Shown here: one piece after another, positions 1 through 6,044 of the stretch | How positions within the stretch are numbered: position 1 is the stretch's first letter | Layout: each line of letters opens with the position of its first letter | Assembly: GCA_003508565.1 (NCBI GenBank) | Contig: DNUI01000007.1 | Coordinates: 5,134 to 11,781 of the forward strand | Length of the DNA stretch: 6,648 bases | Reading direction: 5' to 3' | DNA from: Syntrophaceae bacterium | GTDB lineage: Bacteria > Desulfobacterota > Syntrophia > Syntrophales > UBA2185 | Notes under the pieces: generated by a model | Told to the model about the DNA's origin: nothing | Database searches by the model: none | What the model saw: the letters and a program-made list of their open reading frames with translations, nothing else | Translations under genes and position numbers: made by a program

Positions 1-419
1 TCGAAACGGTATCCCTCAATCGTGTGAAACCGGGCGGCAGTTGCCTCATAGGCCTTCAGGATATCATGATACTCTGCAGAGTCAGGATCACACTGGGACA
101 TTCGGCTTTCATAATTCTTTAGTGTCTTTTCGAGATCAGCGATGCCGCTCTTTTTCCGGAGATAGTCTATAAGTGGAAAGGGTTCGAGCTCTACCAGATC
201 CTGGGGAAGATAACCAATCATCCGGTTTTTCCGGTTCGGAATTTCGATATTACCCTGATCGAGATCAACCAAACCCAGAATCGCTTTGAACAGGGTGGTC
301 TTCCCGGTACCGTTATCTCCTACCAGGCCTACCCGGCCCTTTTCCGGAATCATCCAGGTAATGTTGTCAAATATCCGGCGCTCGGCGAAGGACAGAGAAA
401 TGTTTTTCAGATAAATCAC
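1..419 (-). CDS. ABC-F family ATP-binding protein, N-terminal part (truncated by window edge)
   Basis: The first 139 residues of an ABC ATPase run off the window edge. The start is a GTG at 417-419. An in-frame TAA at 423-425 excludes a longer frame, and I see no clear Shine-Dalgarno. Residues 1-25 give the usual opening strand pattern (IYLKNISLSF). A Walker A loop GDNGTGKT lies at 34-41 and a Q-loop in IGYLPQD with Gln73. After it comes a charged helical stretch with a Tyr/Phe-rich segment (about 95-139), as in ABC-F proteins such as Uup, EttA and the antibiotic-resistance members, where the ATPase starts at residue 1 and no membrane domain is fused. Family knowledge: ABC-F proteins are cytosolic tandem ATPases that act on the ribosome. 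The signature motif, Walker B, linker and second ATPase domain lie outside the window, so the subfamily cannot be named. A strong promoter directly upstream suggests independent expression. Confidence 0.88.
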   Translation of the reverse strand, partial: MIYLKNISLSFAERRIFDNITWMIPEKGRVGLVGDNGTGKTTLFKAILGLVDLDQGNIEIPNRKNRMIGYLPQDLVELEPFPLIDYLRKKSGIADLEKTLKNYESRMSQCDPDSAEYHDILKAYEATAARFHTIEGYRF

Positions 420-456
420 TGATTAACTACCGATATTAGTGCTGTTAATATGTGGG

Positions 457-485
457 AGTATAGTGAAAAAGGGCGGGGGTGTCAA
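457..485 (-). promoter_or_regulatory. Sigma-70-type promoter of the ABC-F gene
   Basis: On the minus strand a perfect -35 TTGACA (480-485) is followed by a 17-base spacer and the -10 TATACT (457-462, 5 of 6 to consensus). The predicted transcript start near 450 leaves a leader of about 30 bases before the GTG at 419. The site sits in the 81-base gap between the lytic transglycosylase stop and the ABC-F start, so the ABC-F gene has its own transcription unit. Confidence 0.75.
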
Positions 486-500
486 TATTTTGCATCTTCT

Positions 501-1073
501 TTACATTACGAGCTGTCTGACACGTCTGATTTTCCAAATATAGTCAATTGATTCAGGATTAAATCCCTTGCTTAACCTGTTTTCCAATTCCCCCGGGCCC
601 AGGTTATACGCTGCGAACGCCAGCTCCCTATCTTTGAATTTTTTCAGCAGCATTTTATAGTATTTTGTTCCCGCTCGAAGGTTGCTTATCGGATGTTCGA
701 TGTCATCAAAACCCATGTCCTTTCCAGTTTCTCTTTTCACCCCCATGAGACCTACGGCTCCCTGATTGGATTCAGCATCTTCATCTGTCAATGACTCAAC
801 GATTGTAATCGCCTTAATGTCTTTCGGGCATGCGTAATACGTTCTTGATATCTGTTTGATTTCACTACCGTATTTTTTTTCAACGATGTTCACTAATCTG
901 CGAATCTGCTCGTCACTGGCCCAGAGAATGGATTTCGTTATAGCCTGTTCCACTTTTTCACTATAGGGCATCGGGTATACATAGCCATCACCCCCTAATA
1001 TGTCTTCACAATGAGGTACTATGAATAAAATAAGAGCTATTACCATAAAAAACGAAATCAAGGGTTTTCTCAT
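501..1073 (-). CDS. Exported SLT-type lytic transglycosylase (GH23 fold), 190 aa
   Basis: A small protein with a basic start, a hydrophobic segment at about 5-20 (signal peptide or anchor) and a C-terminal SLT domain at about 72-185. The family cleaves the MurNAc-GlcNAc bond of peptidoglycan in the periplasm, leaving 1,6-anhydroMurNAc ends. The catalytic Glu is probably E93 in IVESLTD, followed by AESNQGAVGLM (100-110), the usual S-x-x-G-A-x-G-L-M block, and AAYNLGPGEL (154-163), the AAYNAGPG motif. Two deviations from consensus are visible: Gly111 where most relatives have Gln after GLM, and Leu for Ala in AAYNLGPG. Cys22 is preceded by VPH, which is not a good lipobox, so I do not call a lipoprotein. 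The ATG is supported by GGAGG (1084-1088) ten bases upstream. A terminator separates it from csp, and I found no convincing promoter for it. Confidence 0.88.
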   Translation of the reverse strand: MRKPLISFFMVIALILFIVPHCEDILGGDGYVYPMPYSEKVEQAITKSILWASDEQIRRLVNIVEKKYGSEIKQISRTYYACPKDIKAITIVESLTDEDAESNQGAVGLMGVKRETGKDMGFDDIEHPISNLRAGTKYYKMLLKKFKDRELAFAAYNLGPGELENRLSKGFNPESIDYIWKIRRVRQLVM

Positions 1074-1136
1074 GATTTATACCCCTCCAAGTCACGTTTT
1101 GAAACGATAATGCAATGCATGCATGTATGTTTCATG

Positions 1137-1183
1137 AAAAAGCAAAGGCACTCCGGAATATGGTAAACCATATTGGAGTGCCT
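1137..1183 (-). terminator. Rho-independent terminator after the cold-shock gene
   Basis: An inverted repeat with outer arms 1146-1154 and 1175-1183 (9 bp, AGGCACTCC) and inner arms 1157-1163 and 1168-1174 (7 bp, AATATGG) has a 2-base bulge and a 4-base loop. Read on the minus strand, the stem is followed by TTTGCTTTTT (1137-1146), 27 bases past the csp stop. A T-rich run also follows on the plus side (GTTGTTTTT), so it could work in both directions, but the only gene aimed at it is csp. Confidence 0.85.
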
Positions 1184-1209
1184 GTTGTTTTTCCCCAACA
1201 ATAGGAATT

Positions 1210-1410
1210 TTATAAGGGTTTTACATTTTCTGCTGCCGGGCCCTTTTTCCCCTGCTGAACGTCAAAGCTGACACGCTGGCCTTCATATAACGTTTTGAAG
1301 CCGCTAGCTTGTACGGCACTATAGTGAACAAACACATCGCCACCATCATCCTTTTCGATGAAACCAAAGCCTTTTTGTTCATTGAACCACTTTACTTTAC
1401 CTTCTGACAT
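1210..1410 (-). CDS. CspA-family cold-shock protein, 66 aa
   Basis: A complete single cold-shock domain of the usual bacterial length. It opens with MSEGKVKWFN and carries RNP1 as KGFGFIE (13-19) and RNP2 as VFVHYSA (26-32), the aromatic surface that binds single-stranded RNA and DNA. Family members act as cytosolic RNA chaperones that melt secondary structure; some are cold-induced and others constitutive, and the sequence alone does not tell which. AGGAGG at 1420-1425 lies nine bases before the ATG. The gene is monocistronic: an intrinsic terminator follows within 30 bases, and a promoter candidate lies about 185 bases upstream, giving a long leader like those of cold-regulated csp genes. 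Identification is firm, but the paralogue (A, C, D, E and so on) cannot be assigned. Confidence 0.97.
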   Translation of the reverse strand: MSEGKVKWFNEQKGFGFIEKDDGGDVFVHYSAVQASGFKTLYEGQRVSFDVQQGKKGPAAENVKPL

Positions 1411-1593
1411 CGCGTTAATCCTCCTTTCTCAAAATTTCTCAAAGTCGGATTATCACTATGACAGAAAGAAAAAAGCCACCAGGATCTCAAGAACATGGCA
1501 GCCAACCTTTGCACTTCAATATGTTTGATCCAACTTGTATCTTACCCCATTGACCAACCATATTATGGTCGTTGGGCCTAAATTAGGAAGGCA
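1411..1593 (-). other. Probable long 5' leader of the cold-shock mRNA
   Basis: If transcription starts from the promoter candidate at 1594-1623, the csp mRNA has an untranslated leader of about 175 bases. It holds the Shine-Dalgarno (1420-1425) and a small dyad ACCAT-AAT-ATGGT at 1557-1569 near its 5' end. Long leaders that refold with temperature are known for E. coli cspA-type genes. Here only the length and the dyad are seen, and the thermosensing role is inference. No coding frame with a ribosome site is visible in this stretch. Confidence 0.4.
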
Positions 1594-1623
1594 CATATAG
1601 TATAACCTCAAAGTACATGTCAA
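1594..1623 (-). promoter_or_regulatory. Candidate promoter of the cold-shock gene
   Basis: On the minus strand a perfect TTGACA (1618-1623) is followed after 18 bases by TATATG (1594-1599). A better -10 hexamer, TATACT (1599-1604), overlaps but is only 13 bases from the -35, so the exact -10 is uncertain. It lies back to back with plus-strand promoter candidates for the 1799 gene. Confidence 0.5.
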
Positions 1624-1630
1624 GTATTAT

Positions 1631-1658
1631 TTAACTCAGCCTCCAAGCATGTTATAAT
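1631..1658 (+). promoter_or_regulatory. Candidate upstream promoter for the unknown plus-strand gene
   Basis: TTAACT (1631-1636, 4 of 6), a 16-base spacer and a perfect TATAAT (1653-1658). The -10 overlaps a small AT-rich dyad ATAATT-CCCT-AATTAT (1654-1669). It would give a leader of about 135 bases to the ATG at 1799. It is weaker than the nearer candidate at 1711; the two could be tandem. Confidence 0.35.
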
Positions 1659-1710
1659 TCCCTAATTATTCCGGAGAGTAACGTTTGTTGCCTATTCATC
1701 TCATCAAAAG

Positions 1711-1739
1711 TTGACAGGCTGTTTCAAAATGTATACATT
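1711..1739 (+). promoter_or_regulatory. Candidate promoter for the unknown plus-strand gene
   Basis: Perfect TTGACA (1711-1716), a 17-base spacer and TACATT (1734-1739, 4 of 6); an alternative TATACA at 1732 has a 15-base spacer. The predicted start near 1746 leaves about 50 bases to the ATG at 1799. The TTG of this -35 box also opens a 117-codon frame, which I take as a shadow. Confidence 0.45.
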
Positions 1740-1798
1740 AAATTATATATTACACGGGAATAATCGATACACAGCTATCTATACTGAGGGAGCAGGCT

Positions 1799-2302
1799 AT
1801 GAAATCAAATGTAACGACTATGACGCAGGAAAGCGGCTTGGAGTTTTCGTTGCGCGCGGTCCCTTCCGAACTTCGGGTAACCGGTGGCAGGGAGATACCG
1901 TTCAGGAGAGCGATTCTTTCGATGCGAAACACGGGAAATGCGTCGCTATCCAGGATTGCACCACACGCAACACTGACCCAAGAAGGTGGATCGGTTCAAG
2001 ATATCACCGATGCCCTTACGCGAGCCATGACCTCAGAATCACTCCCGCCGGGAGAGACGGTTGAGTGGGATGTATACGACCTGTTGCTTGCAGCACATCC
2101 GGGAGTTGCAAGCAAGGTTCATCTCTGGGGTTACAAGGCAATGCTCAATTGGTGGATCGATTTGGCCGTATGGGCTGAGTACCTTCCTGTGAACGTTACC
2201 GCCCCGCTCAATACCCCGATCTCAAGATGGAAGTTGCGCTGGGCCCCTTCGCACTCTTCATTAGAAGACATCGATGTATCTATGGAAGTGGTGGAAAAAT
2301 AG
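1799..2302 (+). CDS. Uncharacterised protein with a possible Ig-like beta-sandwich, 167 aa
   Basis: I do not recognise this family. The frame is supported by GAGGG (1786-1790) eight bases before the ATG, a promoter candidate upstream, and protein-like composition. There is no signal peptide and no membrane span, so a cytosolic location is likely. The first half reads like alternating beta strands (LEFSLRAVPSELRV, FRRAILSMRNTGNASLS) followed by LPPGETVEWDVYDLL (82-96). The pattern NTG-x-x-x-L, then L-x-PGE-T-V, recalls Ig-like or CARDB-type sandwich domains, but this is only a pattern resemblance. The second half is rich in Trp (110, 118, 119, 125, 143, 148), and a last strand-like stretch ends the protein. 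It stands alone: divergent from csp and convergent with the TPR lipoprotein gene, with 21 bases between the stops. No function is claimed. Confidence 0.72.
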   Translation: MKSNVTTMTQESGLEFSLRAVPSELRVTGGREIPFRRAILSMRNTGNASLSRIAPHATLTQEGGSVQDITDALTRAMTSESLPPGETVEWDVYDLLLAAHPGVASKVHLWGYKAMLNWWIDLAVWAEYLPVNVTAPLNTPISRWKLRWAPSHSSLEDIDVSMEVVEK

Positions 2303-2323
2303 AGGATACTCTCCCTAACATTA

Positions 2324-2758
2324 TCAACGGCTGTGAACATTAATTCTCCTGTGCTGTTCGTAAACCCTCGGTGACCATTCACTATCTCCCGCCAGATACA
2401 TACTCGCCAGCCGATTCCACTCCCTGGCCTGTGCCGCATTACCCTTTTTCAGCCAGGCTTCTGCAAGGTAATAGTAATTTTTCCCGTTCGAGGGATAGAT
2501 ATTGACAGCCCTCCCCAGAACACCGATAGCCTCATCAACTTTACCGCTTTCAAGAAGCATCTGCCCCTGTTCTGTTAAATGGAGGGACGCTACCTCCCGT
2601 GGACGGGGTTTCCCCTCTCGTAATTCTTTTTTTTCTATCTTCGTATCGGAAGTCGCTCTGGGCGGGTGTTTCGATGGTGCAGGAGCAACCGTGGCACACC
2701 CGAACACGATGAGGCATATGCAATACAGCACCAATGTTTGACGTTTCTTCCCGTTCAT
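2324..2758 (-). CDS. TPR lipoprotein, candidate LpoP-like activator of the adjacent PBP1b
   Basis: A 144-residue lipoprotein. A basic start and hydrophobic helix lead to the lipobox IVFGC with Cys21 as the lipidated residue. A Pro/Lys-rich linker (about 22-55) follows, then two TPR-like repeats at about 57-90 and 91-124, seen in the patterns GQMLLESGKVDEAIGVLGRA and YYLAEAWLKKGNAAQA. Its ATG begins 3 bases after the stop of the penicillin-binding protein gene, with GAGG just upstream inside the end of that gene, so the two are almost certainly co-transcribed. In Pseudomonas and Acinetobacter, short TPR outer-membrane lipoproteins (LpoP) encoded beside PBP1b are its activators. The architecture and context match that arrangement, but orthology is inferred, not shown. 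It could instead be a general assembly scaffold. Asp22-type inner-membrane retention is absent (residue 22 is Ala), which fits outer-membrane sorting. Confidence 0.85.
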   Translation of the reverse strand: MNGKKRQTLVLYCICLIVFGCATVAPAPSKHPPRATSDTKIEKKELREGKPRPREVASLHLTEQGQMLLESGKVDEAIGVLGRAVNIYPSNGKNYYYLAEAWLKKGNAAQAREWNRLASMYLAGDSEWSPRVYEQHRRINVHSR

Positions 2759-2761
2759 GTC

Positions 2762-5077
2762 CTACCTCTTCCACAGTTTTTGCCACCACATTTTCAACTC
2801 TTCTCCTGAATGAGACTTGTGTTCCGGAATTTGACAGTATTCAGTGGTCACATTCCCTTCCAGGAAGACTTCCTCTATCGGCTCAGGACATGTGGCTTCA
2901 ACTGCCAATTGCCCACTCTGTGAACAGATTTTCGCTTTCACAACACCAGGGGGGATGGTAAACCAGTCGCCCGATACATACTGCGGTATGGATCTTACCA
3001 GGTCAACCCATATGGGAAGCGCCGCTACAGCCCCTTCCGCAGATATGCTCTCCCCGTTATCGAAACCCACCCACACCAGTGCGAGGAGATCGGGCGTGTA
3101 GCCGACAAACCAGGCATCCCGGTAATCGTTTGTCGTTCCCGTCTTTCCCGCCATAGGAAACGTTATGCCCATATTTTTCGCCGATTTTGCCGTACCCTCG
3201 ATAACCACACTCCGTAACATATCACTCATGACAAATGCTTTGGCCGGGGAGATGATATTTTGAATGGTCATGTGCCTTTGTTCAAGGATATTCCCGTTTT
3301 CATCCGTGAGAGTTTTCAGTGACAGCGGATACGGCTCTACACCATAGGAAGCAAAAGTACAATATGCCCTCGCCAGTTCAAGGGGAATAACTTCATACGC
3401 CCCCAGCGCAAGCGACGGCAGCGGCTTCAGAGGTGTGGAAAACTGAAAAGCCTTCACCGTATCCACGATCCTGCCGAGCCCGACTTTCATGGCCAGATCG
3501 ACAGTGGCCAGGTTGTCTGATTGTGCCAGGGCATCCCTCATCCGTATTCCTGCTCCGGAATAAGAGCTTTTTCCATGCGGTTTCCATGGCTTCCCGTTCA
3601 CTTCATATGTTTTCTGCTCATTGGAAAGGATTGTCGCGGGAGTAAACTGATCCAGACCGGTCAAGTACACGAATGGTTTGATGGCGCTTCCCGGCTGCCG
3701 GCGCGCCTGGGTTGCCCTGTTGAACTGGGTTGTTGAGTAATCCCGGCCGCCAACCATGGCGAGAATATATCCCGTTTTCGGTTGCATGACGATGATTGCA
3801 CCCTGGAGTTTCCGCCCGGGATTGGAGCGCCTCAGGGAAGGGTACGTCTTTTCCAGGCGGACCAATCCCCTTTGCAAAGCGTTTTCTGCCGCTTCCTGCA
3901 CCTGCATATCCACGGTAGTATAGATAGACAATCCCTGTGAAGAAAGGACCGTAGGGGAGTAGAGGGCGGGCAGTTGTTTGGAAACGTAATCGACAAAATA
4001 GGGCGCCTTTTTCCCATACGCCGTAAAGCCCACCGTCTTCACCGGCTCTGCAACTGCGCCGTCCCTCTGCTGCTGTGTTATATACCCGAGTTTTTCCATA
4101 TCGCGGAGAACCTTGTTCCGCTGCTCCCGGCACTTTGTTTCGCTCACATAAGGAGAGTACAGGCCGGGACTTTTGATAAGACACGCAATCGTCGCCGCTT
4201 CAGCAAGGGAGAGGTTTTCCACCGGCTTCCCGAAATAGAAGAAGGCCGCTTCACCGACACCGTTGATCGATACAGAACCTTTCTGGCCAAGGTAAATTTC
4301 ATTCAGGTAGATCTCGAAGATTTCCTGTTTCTTATACCTCAACTCCATGGTAAGCGCCATGAGCAGTTCCCTGATTTTCCTTGCCAATGTCCTCTCCGGG
4401 GTCAGGAAATAGTTTTTGGCCAGTTGCTGGGTGAGTGTCGATCCGCCCTGCCGGATCGTTCCATGTCGTATATTGATGTAGATGGCCCGGAGTATGGACC
4501 GGAAATCAAATCCGTGATGTTCAAAGAACCGACTGTCTTCCGCGGCCAGCACAGCATGTATGAGATTTTGAGGAACGCGATCGATGGAAACGAGTTGCCT
4601 CTGCTGCCTCTCGGGACCAAAAAACAGCATGATCTTCTCCGGCCCCAGTTCCAAAAGCGGCAGTGTTTTCCCGTTATCACGGCGTATGATGCTTTCAATT
4701 TCCTGACTCCGGAATGCAATTTTTACAGGGAATCCTTTGTGCTGCTTCGCGGGCATCTCAAGGTCATGGAGGTACAACTCCATAGAAGATTCCTGAATCC
4801 GCATTTCGCCGCTTGATTCCGGCACACGCGCAACATTCCGGTACTCAAGACGGCGCAGTTTATTGATAAGGAGAGACCGGTTCACCTGTTGCCCGGGAAA
4901 AAGCAGGGTGCTATCGGAGTAAACTTTGGACGGTATGCTCCATTTTCTTCCCGAAAACCGTGTATCGATGAGAATGGCAAGGTAGAGACAGTACAGAAGA
5001 ATCCCGATAACGATAACAAAGGAAAGAAAACACAGGGAACGGATGATCTTTTTTTTTGTTGATTTCCGAAAGACCAC
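2762..5077 (-). CDS. mrcB: Bifunctional class A penicillin-binding protein, PBP1b type, 771 aa
   Basis: A peptidoglycan glycosyltransferase/DD-transpeptidase. From the GTG at 5075-5077: a short basic cytoplasmic tail, one membrane helix at about 11-37, a UB2H-like region at about 50-140 (SKVYSDSTLLFPGQQV onward), a GT51 domain at about 155-330 and a transpeptidase domain at about 425-690. GT51 motifs are EDSRFFEHHG with catalytic Glu180, GGSTLTQQLAKN, and RKIRE with Glu237. Transpeptidase motifs are SAIK with Ser464 and Lys467, SDN at 520-522, and KTG at 645-647. All key residues are present. The Cys-containing tail (718, 730, 748) is seen in many class A enzymes. The frame stays open to a TTG at 5155, but that TTG is the -35 box of a promoter, and TAAGGAG precedes the GTG, so I choose the GTG. 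A run of nine A lies at codons 8-10. It is co-transcribed with the TPR lipoprotein gene. The UB2H domain is what marks it as PBP1b rather than PBP1a. Confidence 0.95.
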   Translation of the reverse strand: MVFRKSTKKKIIRSLCFLSFVIVIGILLYCLYLAILIDTRFSGRKWSIPSKVYSDSTLLFPGQQVNRSLLINKLRRLEYRNVARVPESSGEMRIQESSMELYLHDLEMPAKQHKGFPVKIAFRSQEIESIIRRDNGKTLPLLELGPEKIMLFFGPERQQRQLVSIDRVPQNLIHAVLAAEDSRFFEHHGFDFRSILRAIYINIRHGTIRQGGSTLTQQLAKNYFLTPERTLARKIRELLMALTMELRYKKQEIFEIYLNEIYLGQKGSVSINGVGEAAFFYFGKPVENLSLAEAATIACLIKSPGLYSPYVSETKCREQRNKVLRDMEKLGYITQQQRDGAVAEPVKTVGFTAYGKKAPYFVDYVSKQLPALYSPTVLSSQGLSIYTTVDMQVQEAAENALQRGLVRLEKTYPSLRRSNPGRKLQGAIIVMQPKTGYILAMVGGRDYSTTQFNRATQARRQPGSAIKPFVYLTGLDQFTPATILSNEQKTYEVNGKPWKPHGKSSYSGAGIRMRDALAQSDNLATVDLAMKVGLGRIVDTVKAFQFSTPLKPLPSLALGAYEVIPLELARAYCTFASYGVEPYPLSLKTLTDENGNILEQRHMTIQNIISPAKAFVMSDMLRSVVIEGTAKSAKNMGITFPMAGKTGTTNDYRDAWFVGYTPDLLALVWVGFDNGESISAEGAVAALPIWVDLVRSIPQYVSGDWFTIPPGVVKAKICSQSGQLAVEATCPEPIEEVFLEGNVTTEYCQIPEHKSHSGEELKMWWQKLWKR

Positions 5078-5088
5078 TTGTCTCCTTA
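5078..5088 (-). promoter_or_regulatory. Shine-Dalgarno that decides the PBP1b start
   Basis: On the minus strand TAAGGAG (5082-5088) lies four bases before the GTG at 5077. The match to the anti-Shine-Dalgarno is long although the spacing is short. No such site precedes the upstream TTG at 5155. Confidence 0.6.
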
Positions 5089-5098
5089 TACAATTGAT

Positions 5099-5156
5099 AT
5101 TGACAGGATTTCTGGTACGTCGGAGTAAAATAGAGAAAAAGGAAGTCCCTGTCAAT
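5099..5156. repeat. 9-bp inverted repeat around the PBP1b promoter
   Basis: ATTGACAGG on the plus strand at 5099-5107 is perfectly mirrored by CCTGTCAAT at 5148-5156. The arms are 40 bases apart. One arm contains the -35 box and the other lies in the early transcribed leader, with the -10 box between them. It could be a paired operator or a chance repeat of the TTGACA-like word. Confidence 0.4.
5127..5155 (-). promoter_or_regulatory. Promoter of the PBP1b-TPR lipoprotein operon
   Basis: On the minus strand a perfect TTGACA (5150-5155), a 17-base spacer and TATTTT (5127-5132, 4 of 6). The predicted start near 5120 leaves a leader of about 43 bases to the GTG at 5077. It starts 30 bases after the stop of the isomerase gene. 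No hairpin terminator is visible between them, so read-through from the isomerase gene is also possible. Confidence 0.65.
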
Positions 5157-5185
5157 CGGAAACATTGATCGTGAAGACCTTGTTT

Positions 5186-5935
5186 TCAATATATTTTTTT
5201 CTCCTGCAGCTTTTTCCAGGTGTTTTCCGCATACCAGATGTCCACAAATTCCCGGATCGAATCCTGCTCTCTTTTGCGCATTTCTTCCGCGGCAGGCTTC
5301 CGCAGGAGATTTTTGATGCTCTTGAAAGCGACACCATCCTTGGAGGCATACATTCGCGCTATATTTTTCGCTTCCGATCCTATCTCTTCTTCTGTTGATA
5401 CTCTGTCAATAAGCCCGAGTTGATACGCCTCCGCCGCCGAATACATGGCACCGCTGTAGATTGCCTCTTCCGCCTTTCTCTGTCCCAGCAACAACTTCAT
5501 CAACTCAACACTGCCTGCGAACAGAGATGAACCAAAGTTGATCTCATTGAGTGCAATTTTCGCCTTCCCGGAAATCATGATTCTGTAGTCGCAGGAAACA
5601 GCAATCATACACCCTCCCGCGATAGTATGGCCATTGAGCGCAGCAATAACAGGTTTGGGGTACAGAAACAGAGCTGTATAAAAATCTGTGAATTTGTTAA
5701 GATAGCGAACAAAATCCTCCTTGGGATAATGAAGAAATTCAGGGATGTCGAACCCGAAGGAAAAAAACTTACCTTGGCCCGTGATGATAACCGCCTTCAC
5801 CTCGGAATCATCGGCAAGTGTATTGAAACAATCTGTCATTTCCTCGATCACGTGTTCATTGAGAGCGTTCACTTTCCCCCTGGTTAACGTAACTATTTCA
5901 ATTCCCTCTTCTTTTTTTAACTGGAGAAATTGCAT
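5186..5935 (-). CDS. Enoyl-CoA hydratase/isomerase family protein, probably a delta3-delta2-enoyl-CoA isomerase, 249 aa
   Basis: A crotonase-fold protein of near-normal family length, cytosolic, without a targeting signal. FSFGFDIPEF (about 58-67) and NGHTIAGGC (101-109) form the CoA-binding and oxyanion-hole segments. The residue after AGGC is Met110, where true hydratases have the first catalytic Glu (Glu144 of rat crotonase). The second, Glu164, is kept as Glu131 in ALNEINFG. That combination, with SCDYRIM and LNE-x-x-x-G, matches mitochondrial-type 3,2-trans-enoyl-CoA isomerase (ECI1), which uses one Glu to move the double bond during oxidation of unsaturated acyl-CoAs. I infer isomerase rather than hydratase activity; the exact substrate is open. 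The frame extends to a TTG at 5968, but the ATG at 5935 has a very strong Shine-Dalgarno. No other beta-oxidation gene is in the window. Confidence 0.88.
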   Translation of the reverse strand: MQFLQLKKEEGIEIVTLTRGKVNALNEHVIEEMTDCFNTLADDSEVKAVIITGQGKFFSFGFDIPEFLHYPKEDFVRYLNKFTDFYTALFLYPKPVIAALNGHTIAGGCMIAVSCDYRIMISGKAKIALNEINFGSSLFAGSVELMKLLLGQRKAEEAIYSGAMYSAAEAYQLGLIDRVSTEEEIGSEAKNIARMYASKDGVAFKSIKNLLRKPAAEEMRKREQDSIREFVDIWYAENTWKKLQEKKIY

Positions 5936-5938
5936 AAT

Positions 5939-5950
5939 CCCCTCCTCCTT
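5939..5950 (-). promoter_or_regulatory. Shine-Dalgarno that decides the isomerase start
   Basis: AAGGAGGAGGGG on the minus strand places GGAGG eight bases before the ATG at 5935. It lies inside the longer frame that opens at TTG 5968, arguing against that longer start. Confidence 0.8.
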
Positions 5951-6044
5951 TCTTGGAAATTGTAACAAGTTTCTACTCTGTCTATGCGGATCAAATGAGA
6001 AATCTTATGAGATATGGTAATGGGCGTGAAATCAACTGTCTTTT

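Noticed and set aside
1111..1129. TGCAATGCATGCATGTATG-like short repeat before the transglycosylase gene
   Set aside because: Overlapping GCAT words form a self-complementary stretch, but no promoter geometry or longer repeat supports a function.
1711..2064. 117-codon plus-strand frame overlapping the 167-residue gene
   Set aside because: It opens on the TTG of a -35 box, has no Shine-Dalgarno, and its translation has unordered composition; the overlapping 167-codon frame has a ribosome site and protein-like composition.
2295..2323. Possible terminator between the convergent stops
   Set aside because: On the minus strand AGAG-TATC-CTCT is followed by ATTTTT, but the stem is only 4 bp, too weak to call.
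3618..4184. 188-codon minus-strand frame inside the PBP1b gene
   Set aside because: An alternate frame of the same coding strand, rich in Gly, Arg and Pro as expected from a frame-shifted read; no domain and no ribosome site.
3974..4816. 280-codon plus-strand frame antisense to the PBP1b gene
   Set aside because: It lies wholly opposite a gene with all catalytic motifs intact and has no start signals or recognisable domain; it is a shadow of the coding strand.
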